Source: CAXBMB01 sp052078155 (lineage in GTDB: Bacteria; Pseudomonadota; Alphaproteobacteria; Kiloniellales; DSM-21159). From it: 64,000 nucleotides of DNA. The stretch is from positions 191,586 to 255,585 of the forward strand of contig JBQJBP010000004.1 of the NCBI GenBank assembly GCA_052078155.1, read 5' to 3'. Below the pieces are notes generated by a model. That model was not told the origin of the DNA. It was given only the letters and a program-made list of their open reading frames with translations, and searched no databases. Positions within the stretch are counted from its first letter, which is position 1; each line of letters opens with the position of its first letter. Of the stretch, positions 53,964-61,042 are shown one piece after another. The position numbers and the translations under genes were made by a program.

Positions 53964-54584
53964 TCAGCTACCAGATCTCAGGCGTCTGGGTGGGACCACC
54001 TCTCTGACCGATCCCGCTTTCACGTCATACATCAAAGCAGACACCGTCAGGCTCCCGGGAATTTCTTCAGCTGCTGCCAGTCGATCCAGGTCCTCCCGCA
54101 GACAGGCTTCATGATCTTCGATGGCCAATGGGGCCACATCAACACCAACCTGACTCTTCAGTGCCTCCCGGAACCCGGGATCTGCAAAACGCTCGGCCCC
54201 ACATTGGGTGTGATGCATCACCACCAGATCAAAGGCTGCAGGTTCACCGCCCTGCATCCGTGACACCATAAATGCCAAAGTCGCCACTTCTGACACCACC
54301 TCTTGCGTCACACGGCCACCGGTGTTGCGGATCACCACGGCATCTCCCAGCGCCAGCCCCAGGACATGAGCCGGGTCAACACGGGCATCCACACAAGCCA
54401 GAATGACGGCGCGCAGGTTGGGCAGAACAGGCAGGTCCCCCTGCTCAAAATCATTCGAAAAGTCCTGATTCCGCTGAAGCAGTGTATGCATCACACCGGA
54501 GGGCGGGGTTTGGACGACCCCGGCAGTGCCGGCTTCAGCAGGTAACCGGCCCTTCATCGTTTCTAACTGTTCTTGACTGGACAA
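53964..54584 (-). CDS. beta-class carbonic anhydrase
   Basis: 206 aa. The zinc ligands are in ILACVDARVD (Cys, with Asp-Arg dyad) and VVMHHTQCG (His and Cys), spaced as in beta-carbonic anhydrases. It interconverts CO2 and bicarbonate. The protein is short at both ends, like the small Mtb-type beta-CA group. It is divergent from an HxlR regulator (194 bp between the starts), so that regulator may control it. Confidence 0.88.
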   Translation of the reverse strand: MSSQEQLETMKGRLPAEAGTAGVVQTPPSGVMHTLLQRNQDFSNDFEQGDLPVLPNLRAVILACVDARVDPAHVLGLALGDAVVIRNTGGRVTQEVVSEVATLAFMVSRMQGGEPAAFDLVVMHHTQCGAERFADPGFREALKSQVGVDVAPLAIEDHEACLREDLDRLAAAEEIPGSLTVSALMYDVKAGSVREVVPPRRLRSGS

Positions 54585-54778
54585 GAGTCTTCTCCCACAG
54601 ATTATGCTGTCATTTCGACGACAAGGTTCCGACGCGCTTGCCTCTTTGTCAGGATTTCTGCCAACCAGTTTATCTGTTGAAAACCTGACAAACGCGCCCG
54701 TTGAGAACCATAAATGGGTTATTGCTTTATAAAAACAAGCGATAACTTTAAAATATAAAGTGAATTGGATTTTGCCTC

Positions 54779-55456
54779 ATGGCATCAACCCGCCGATACA
54801 AAATGCTATGTCCCATTACCCGCGCTCTGGACGCAGTAGGGGACCGTTGGGAACTGCTGATCCTGAGAGATCTGCATGCAGGACCAGCGCGTTTCAAAGA
54901 CTTGCAAAAAAGTTTGGTGGGTATAGCAAGCAATCTTCTGACCGATCGGCTGGTTAAGCTAACGGACCAGGGATTGATCAAAAGGTATCAGGATCCAATG
55001 GGGGTCACCCTCTATGCGCTGACGCCCTTAGGGGAAAAGACCCGCAGCTTGCTTCTGGAACTGGCATTACTGGGCAGCCATTTCCCGCCGGAGCCGGACC
55101 TCAAACCCATGACCAGCCACCGGACCATCGCTGTCACCCTTGCCGCACTTCTGGAACGGGTTGCAGGCCCACAGGACCACCTGACCCTGCAGCTGATCGT
55201 GGAAGAAGAGACTTTCTGTGTCGAAATAGATGCTGGGCGGGTCCGCGTCGTTCTGGGCTTGTGTTCTGCCCCCCAGGCAACAGCCCGAACCACTTACAAA
55301 GCCCTGTTGGCTGTCGGTGACGGACTTCTGTCACCCGAGGCTTTTGCCATGACAGACATTCATCTGCAGTCAGGCAGCGCTGCCACCCTGCAACACTTCC
55401 TGTCTTTAATGGGCCGGGCCATTGCTTACCTCACCCCACAGGCGGGTGGGAATTGA
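54779..55456 (+). CDS. HxlR-family regulator with C-terminal SCP2-like domain
   Basis: 225 aa. The N-terminal winged helix has the HxlR pattern: LCPITRALDAVGDRWELLIL, RFKDLQKSLVGIASNLLTDRL, GLIKRYQDPMGVTLYALTPLG. The C-terminal 110 residues (VTLAALLERVAG, FCVEIDAGRVRVVLG) resemble a SCP2-like ligand-binding domain. Such fusions are probably ligand-responsive repressors or activators. It is divergent from the carbonic anhydrase gene; the A/T-rich region 54720-54770 (ACTTTAAAATATAAAG) is a likely promoter and operator. Confidence 0.8.
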   Translation: MASTRRYKMLCPITRALDAVGDRWELLILRDLHAGPARFKDLQKSLVGIASNLLTDRLVKLTDQGLIKRYQDPMGVTLYALTPLGEKTRSLLLELALLGSHFPPEPDLKPMTSHRTIAVTLAALLERVAGPQDHLTLQLIVEEETFCVEIDAGRVRVVLGLCSAPQATARTTYKALLAVGDGLLSPEAFAMTDIHLQSGSAATLQHFLSLMGRAIAYLTPQAGGN

Positions 55457-55515
55457 GGCGAGTGATAGGCCTAAAGTCCAATGCGTGATCGGTCTGTTTG
55501 GCACATCGCAACACT

Positions 55516-55654
55516 AGAGCATGATCGGTTTAGTTAGAAGCGCTTCGCGCTTGTACCTAAACCGTGAATCATCCTCTAAAACATTGAAAAGAGGCAAATT
55601 TACGCTTCAAGTGTAATCACGAAGTGATTCCACTTAAACCGATTTGACTCTAAG
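55516..55654 (+). repeat. dispersed intergenic palindromic element, full copy D
   Basis: 139 bp, AGAGCATGATCGGTTTAGTT to GATTTGACTCTAAG. The centre has AATCACGAAGTGATT, a small perfect hairpin. Together with the copy at 55868 it fills much of the 506-bp gap 55457-55962, in which no gene is seen. Confidence 0.88.
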
Positions 55655-55867
55655 CCAAGTTACAACGGCCAAACCTGATCAAGCCGTTATCTCGGGAACA
55701 TCGGAAGGTGGATCACTGTTCGCCCCCCACCATCCGGAATGCTGCCGGGCACTGATCCTCTAAGGGGCCATTACCCGCTTAACATCCTGGTAAGACACCG
55801 ACGAAGCTGAGGAAACACTGATTGGATAGATCGCTCCCAATTGGGAAAGCAGGAACAGCCCTCCGCT

Positions 55868-55946
55868 TAGAGTCAAATCGGTTTAAGCAGACTCACTAGA
55901 TGATAACACTTCAACCGTGAAGTTGTCTCTTTTCAACGTGTTAGGG
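55868..55946 (-). repeat. dispersed palindromic element, half copy, reversed
   Basis: CTTAGAGTCAAATCGGTTTA...CTCTTTTCAACGTGTT matches the second half of copy D in reverse orientation. It lies 17 bp before the aminotransferase stop. Confidence 0.75.
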
Positions 55947-55962
55947 CAGCACTCCGGAAGGA

Positions 55963-57114
55963 TCAGCCCTTTTTCAGCCAATGAGCCAAGCGCTCTGCCG
56001 CTTCGGCCATATCTGCGGTGGGCCCGGCAAAGGAAAAGCGCAGGGTCTGATTTCCGCGCTCTGGATCAAAGTCGGTGCCGGGCGTGACGGCCACAGAGGT
56101 TTCTTTCAGCATCCGCTGGCAGAAATCCGGCGAATCATTGGTCAGGTGCCCCACCTCCGCATAGAGGTAAAAAGCCCCGTCAGCAGGGGCCAGACGGTCA
56201 AACCCGGCCTTGGGCAACTCACGCAGCAGCAAATCGCGGTTTTGTGCATAGGTCGCCACATAGGCGTCCAGTTCATCGGCACAGTCAAAGGCTGCCAGGG
56301 CCGCCTGCTGGGACAGCGCCGAGGCGGAAATGAAGAAGTTCTGGGAGAGGCATTCGACCGGACGCACCAGATCCTCCGGCAGGATCATCCAGCCCAGTCG
56401 CCAGCCGGTCATGCAGAAATACTTGGAAAAGGAATTGATGATGATGGCCTTGTCGGTGAACTCCGCAGCTGACACCGCCCGGGGGCCATAGGCAATGCCG
56501 TGATAGATTTCGTCGGAGACCAGGCGGATACCTTCTGCCTCACAATAGTCCACCAGGGCCTTCAGGGCCTCGGCATCCAGCATGGTGCCGGTGGGATTGG
56601 AGGGAGAAGCCACGATCAGCCCGTCCAGCTTTCCTGCTTTGGCCAGCAGCTCCGGCGTGGGCTGGTAGCGCTGATCAACGGTGGTTTCCAGAGATACCAC
56701 CTCCAGGCCCAGTGCCGTCAGAATGTTCCGGTAGGCCGGGTATCCGGGTGCGGCCAGGGCAACCCGGTCACCTGGGTCAAAGGCCGCCAGAAATCCCAGC
56801 AAAAAAGCGCCTGAGGAGCCCGGTGTGACCGCAATACGGTCCGGCGACAGGGTCACACCATAGCTGTCCAGATAATGTTGCTGCAGTTTGGCCCGCAAGG
56901 GCGGCAGACCAAAGGCATCGGTATAGCCCAGCAGATCCCTTTCCAACGCCTCCTGAGCGGCCTTGCGCACAGCCAGGGGGGCGGGCGTGCCGGGCTGACC
57001 CACTTCCATATGCAGGACCTGATCTCCTGCGGCCTGCTTGGCATTGGCCGCACGCATGACGTCCATCACAATGAAGGAAGGGATGCTTCCGCGGGAGGCA
57101 ACTTTGAGAGCCAT
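55963..57114 (-). CDS. PLP-dependent class I/II aminotransferase
   Basis: 383 aa, fold type I. The PLP-binding Lys is in INSFSKYFCMTGWRLGWM, the Asn and Asp ligands are in ASPSNPTGTM and LVSDEIYHGI, and the carboxylate-binding Arg is in NQTLRFSFAG. It resembles the AspC/AlaT-like subgroup; the amino acid pair is not decided by the sequence. Single gene between dispersed palindromes. Confidence 0.88.
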   Translation of the reverse strand: MALKVASRGSIPSFIVMDVMRAANAKQAAGDQVLHMEVGQPGTPAPLAVRKAAQEALERDLLGYTDAFGLPPLRAKLQQHYLDSYGVTLSPDRIAVTPGSSGAFLLGFLAAFDPGDRVALAAPGYPAYRNILTALGLEVVSLETTVDQRYQPTPELLAKAGKLDGLIVASPSNPTGTMLDAEALKALVDYCEAEGIRLVSDEIYHGIAYGPRAVSAAEFTDKAIIINSFSKYFCMTGWRLGWMILPEDLVRPVECLSQNFFISASALSQQAALAAFDCADELDAYVATYAQNRDLLLRELPKAGFDRLAPADGAFYLYAEVGHLTNDSPDFCQRMLKETSVAVTPGTDFDPERGNQTLRFSFAGPTADMAEAAERLAHWLKKG

Positions 57115-57255
57115 GATGTTATCCTGAGCAACAACTGAAAACAGGTAAGGGAGCGCCGACCTCTCCCTTCTCTTCGAACCTCGGCAGGCCAGACCCCGGA
57201 GGCAAGAGTGGATTGGGGGGACAGCTAGCCTCCCCCCTTAACGCCTTTTGAGTCT

Positions 57256-57393
57256 AGAGCATGATCGGTTTGGTCAGTAGCGCTTTGCGCTTGGAACTAA
57301 ACCGTGACTCATCCTCTAAAACGTTGAAAAGAGGAAAATTTACGCTTCAAGCGTTATCACGTAGTGAGTCCACTTAAAGCGATTTGACTCTAG
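57256..57393 (+). repeat. dispersed intergenic palindromic element, full copy E
   Basis: 138 bp, AGAGCATGATCGGTTTGGTC to GATTTGACTCTAG. Its last bases overlap the stop codon of the gamma-glutamyltransferase-like gene. Confidence 0.88.
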
Positions 57394-59081
57394 CGGGCAA
57401 TAACCGCCAAACCGTCAGAGCGGGGGTCGGCTTCCACCACACAGGCAATGCCTTCTTCCCCTTCCAGATCGTAAGGACAGAAGAAAGCCGATACATGGGT
57501 TGGATCGGGCACTTCACGCACCCCCAGAGCCCAGCCGCCCAGGCTGTTGACAGGCACCCCCGGTTCGTAGAACAGCGTTCCCTGCTCATTCAGCCTCACC
57601 CGGGGCAGTTTGACGGCTTCTTCCAGCAACAGATCCAGCTCCAGCTTGGCAAAGGCCACGGTAAAGAGGGAAGCCGCCGTGCCGGCAGAGTCACTGCCGC
57701 TGGCCGCGAAGGTCACCCGTCCGGTGTTTTTGTTCCCCACCAGTGCCACCGACAGCGGCACGGCGTTGCCCAAAGAAGCCGGAGGCGGCGCGGCCAGCAC
57801 CAGGCCGCTGCCAGGCAGCACCTTCCCGCTGCCAAAGAGGTGGTTCATGGTGAAGCTGCAGGTCACGGCGTTGCCAAACCGGTCACCAACCACAAAGCCC
57901 GTGGAAGGAACGGCCCCTTCATCGGTCTGGGTGCCACTGCGCTGGTTGCTTTCGTCAATCAGACTGCGGGCCCGATCCCGGCCGGTCAGGTCAGACAGAG
58001 CCACCCGGCTGCGGCCATCCGCCCCCAGCCAGTTGGCCCGGTCCGCAAAAACCCGATCCTGGGCTTCCGCAAAAATCCGGTAGCCGTCCCGGTCCGCACC
58101 GTCCCAGTCCTTGACCTCCACCAGCATCTGCCAGAGCTGGGCGAAACTCACTCCCCCAGTGGCTGGCGGTGGCGGCAGAAAGAGCACGTGGTTGCCCACC
58201 TGCTGTTCCAGCGGCTCGATCATTTCCGGCAGGTTGTTGCGGATGGTGGCTTCATCGAAATGCACCCCGACGGTCTTGGCTTCAGCCACCAGGCGACGGG
58301 CAAAGCCCCCTTTGTAGAGGTACCCTCCGCCGCGCTGCCGCACTCCGGAGAGTGAGGTGGAAAGATTGAGCTGTTCCAGACGGTCGCCGACCCGATAGTC
58401 CTCGCCATTGGCCTTGCGGTAAAGCTTGGCCAGCGCCGGATTGCCGTCCATCATGAAACGGGAAGCCTGCAGGTCTTTGACAAAAGCCCGGCTCACCGGG
58501 AATCCGAACCGGGCCATGCGCTCGGCCGGGTTCAGCAGCAATTCCCACCGCTGCGTGCCATAGCGGGCGTGCATCAACGCCATGGCGCGGGCTGTTTCCG
58601 GCACCACACCACCGTCTGCTTCCAGCTGCGGCGGGAACAGCAGCGCTTCAGCCTTGATGGCTTCGCGGGAGAAGAGGATACAGGCCCCGCCACTGCCAAG
58701 ACCGGCGCGCGAAGGTTGGGTCACGGCAAGGGTAAAGGACATGGCAACCGCAGCATCAAATGCCGTTCCGTTCCGCGCCAGAATGTCCCGTCCAACCAGG
58801 GTGGTATTGGGTTCATCCGCGGCCACCAGACCGGCGAAACCTTCAACCACAGCCACTTCACCCTTGTTGGGGTTGCTGTCCCCACAGGCGGCCAGCGCGC
58901 CGATCATCAGCGTGGCGACCAGTCCTTTGAGGCCCAGGCTGAGGCTGGCTGACTTCCTGCCAAAGGGACCTTTCGACAACAGTCCGCTAAGCCAGCGACG
59001 GTCCCTGTCTGAGGTCCGCCCCGCCACAACCGGCCCGGCGTTCCCCTTTTTCTCTTTCTCAAACGGCTGGATTTCTGTCAT
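57390..59081 (-). CDS. gamma-glutamyltransferase-family lipoprotein
   Basis: 563 aa from the ATG at 59081 (MTEIQPFEKEKKG). A hydrophobic stretch ending LMIGALAACGD has a lipobox (LAAC), so it is probably a lipoprotein. The GGT fold is seen in VGRDILARNGTAFDAAVAM, GLGSGGACILF and the small-subunit region GDRFGNAVTCSFTMNHLFGSG. In GGTs the small subunit begins with a catalytic Thr in TTH; here the aligned sequence reads PSTGF, so the nucleophile may be Ser or shifted, or the enzyme may be inactive. Its stop codon lies in a palindromic element. Confidence 0.75.
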   Translation of the reverse strand: MTEIQPFEKEKKGNAGPVVAGRTSDRDRRWLSGLLSKGPFGRKSASLSLGLKGLVATLMIGALAACGDSNPNKGEVAVVEGFAGLVAADEPNTTLVGRDILARNGTAFDAAVAMSFTLAVTQPSRAGLGSGGACILFSREAIKAEALLFPPQLEADGGVVPETARAMALMHARYGTQRWELLLNPAERMARFGFPVSRAFVKDLQASRFMMDGNPALAKLYRKANGEDYRVGDRLEQLNLSTSLSGVRQRGGGYLYKGGFARRLVAEAKTVGVHFDEATIRNNLPEMIEPLEQQVGNHVLFLPPPPATGGVSFAQLWQMLVEVKDWDGADRDGYRIFAEAQDRVFADRANWLGADGRSRVALSDLTGRDRARSLIDESNQRSGTQTDEGAVPSTGFVVGDRFGNAVTCSFTMNHLFGSGKVLPGSGLVLAAPPPASLGNAVPLSVALVGNKNTGRVTFAASGSDSAGTAASLFTVAFAKLELDLLLEEAVKLPRVRLNEQGTLFYEPGVPVNSLGGWALGVREVPDPTHVSAFFCPYDLEGEEGIACVVEADPRSDGLAVIAR

Positions 59082-59160
59082 CAGAAGCTCGTTTTCACCA
59101 CAGGATTTCTTGCTCGCCACGCCCCTTGGACCCTTATAACAATTTAACTTGATCAAACAG

Positions 59161-60747
59161 ATGGGGTTCCTGAAAGATGGAACCAGCCTTTCCGTTGATT
59201 CGTTTCAAAGACCTACCTACCTTAACAAAGCCACAATCGCACCAGAGAATTTTCAGGTCAGCCTGTTCGGCCAAAAACTGATGCAGGATCAGAACAGGCT
59301 CTGGACAGGATCTGGAAAAGGAAATCGCCCTTTGCCGCTTTCGTCTTCATTGCCCCTTTGGCGACCGTCCACCTGGTTTTCTGGCTTCCTTACGCATGGT
59401 TTCAAACCACTGGCGGCTCTTTTTTGTCTGCTCTTGCTGGTGCCTCTGGCCAGCGGCAGGGCCCAGGCCGTCTCCCTGATCCGGGACGCCGAAATCGAAT
59501 ACGCCATCCGGCTCTATTCCACGCCGCTGTTCCGGGCCGCCGGCCTGACGCCGTCTGCCGTGGAAATCTATCTGGTCAACGATCCCAGCCTCAACGCCTT
59601 CGTCACCGCCGGGAACAACCTGTTCATCAACACCGGCTTGCTGATCCGGGCCGAAGACCCGCTGCAGGTGATCGGCGTGATCGCCCACGAAACCGGCCAC
59701 ATGGCCGGGGGACACTCTCTGGGCCGGGGCGAAGAAATCCGCAATGCCTCCATCAAGGCCCTGGCGGCCCAGTTGCTGGCCATCGGCGCCGCCGTGGCCT
59801 CGGGCAGCGCCGGGGCAGCGGCCGCGGTGTCCCTTGCCGGTCAGGACGTGGCCCTGAAGAGCCTTCTGGCCTACACCCGCGGGCAGGAGCAGGCGGCCGA
59901 CCAGGCCGGGGTGAAGTACCTCAACGCAACAGAGACTTCCCCGCGGGGCCTGCTGGAGTTCATGGAAATTCTGGAAGATCAGGACCTTCTGCTTTCCGAC
60001 AATCAGGATCCCTACCTGCGCACCCACCCCCTGACCCGGGAACGTGTGGATTTTCTGGCTGAACAGACCCGCCTGTCGCCTTACGCGGATCAGCCGGCAC
60101 CGCCGGAGTTTATCGCCCTGCATGCCCGGGTTCGGGCCAAACTGATTGGCTTTTTGAGCACCCCTCAGCAGCTCAGCCGCTACTACGATCGCAAGGACCG
60201 CTCCCTGCCCGCCCGCTATGCCCGGGCCATCTCCGCCTATCAGCAGGGATTGATTGATGATGCCCTGCTGCGGCTCGACAGCCTGATGCAGGAGTTTCCC
60301 AACGACCCCTTTTTCCATGAACTGCGCGGCCAGATCCTGCTGGAGCATGGCCGGGTCGCCGAAGCCCTGCCCGATTATCAGATTGCTGCCGACCTCAGGC
60401 CCAACGAGCCTCAGCTGCTGCAGGCCCTGGCCCGCACGCAGGTGGAACTGAACCAGCCTGATCTGGACGCAGCCGCAGAAAAGAACCTGCAGAAGGTGGT
60501 GCGGTCAGAACCTTACAACTCCTACGCCTGGCGGCTACTCTCCACGGTCTATTCCCGGCAGGGGGAAAAGGGTCTGATGTCTCTGGCCCTGGCGGAAATG
60601 TACTACGCCCAGGGCGCCATACCCGACGCCCACCGCCTGTCTGAACGGGCCCTCAAACTGCTGCCCGAAAACTCCCCGCCCTGGTACCGCGCCTCCGACG
60701 TCCAGACCGCCACCCAAAACACCCTGGGCGCAAAGAAGAATAACTAG
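59161..60747 (+). CDS. M48-family metalloprotease with TPR repeats (BepA-like)
   Basis: About 528 aa. A hydrophobic signal (FKPLAALFCLLLLVPLASG) precedes the protease domain with the zinc motif GVIAHETGHMAGGHSLG and the third ligand region GQEQAADQAG. TPR-like helices fill the C-terminal 200 residues (FFHELRGQILLEHGRVAEAL). This is the plan of BepA, a periplasmic protease/chaperone for outer-membrane protein assembly. The start is uncertain: ATG 59161, ATG 59281 or TTG 59149. It is divergent from the GGT-like gene. Confidence 0.85.
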   Translation: MGFLKDGTSLSVDSFQRPTYLNKATIAPENFQVSLFGQKLMQDQNRLWTGSGKGNRPLPLSSSLPLWRPSTWFSGFLTHGFKPLAALFCLLLLVPLASGRAQAVSLIRDAEIEYAIRLYSTPLFRAAGLTPSAVEIYLVNDPSLNAFVTAGNNLFINTGLLIRAEDPLQVIGVIAHETGHMAGGHSLGRGEEIRNASIKALAAQLLAIGAAVASGSAGAAAAVSLAGQDVALKSLLAYTRGQEQAADQAGVKYLNATETSPRGLLEFMEILEDQDLLLSDNQDPYLRTHPLTRERVDFLAEQTRLSPYADQPAPPEFIALHARVRAKLIGFLSTPQQLSRYYDRKDRSLPARYARAISAYQQGLIDDALLRLDSLMQEFPNDPFFHELRGQILLEHGRVAEALPDYQIAADLRPNEPQLLQALARTQVELNQPDLDAAAEKNLQKVVRSEPYNSYAWRLLSTVYSRQGEKGLMSLALAEMYYAQGAIPDAHRLSERALKLLPENSPPWYRASDVQTATQNTLGAKKNN

Positions 60748-60950
60748 CGCTTTGAGCGGACGGCACGAAACCTAACCTCTTTTGCAATACTTCAGCGGAA
60801 GCAGGTTTTTTCTTTTTTGATCCATCTCCTTGCTGATGTGAATGAAGGACGAGACAGGCATTGTCATGCTCGTTTTGCAGTCCACGAACAAGATACTCTA
60901 GCTGATTGAACAGTGGCCTATCCGGGCATTTTCCTTTCCTCGGAATAGAA

Positions 60951-60985
60951 AATCCCCGAGAAGCCCGTGTTGGCTCCTCGGGGAT
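60951..60985. terminator. bidirectional terminator hairpin
   Basis: AATCCCCGAG and CTCGGGGATT pair around a 15-base loop between two converging genes. A- and T-runs flank it weakly. The rest of 60748-61042 shows no gene. Confidence 0.65.
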
Positions 60986-61042
60986 TGTGTAATCGGTCGA
61001 TTGATCTCAAACCTGAATCGCCCGCAGGAAAAAAAGGAACAG

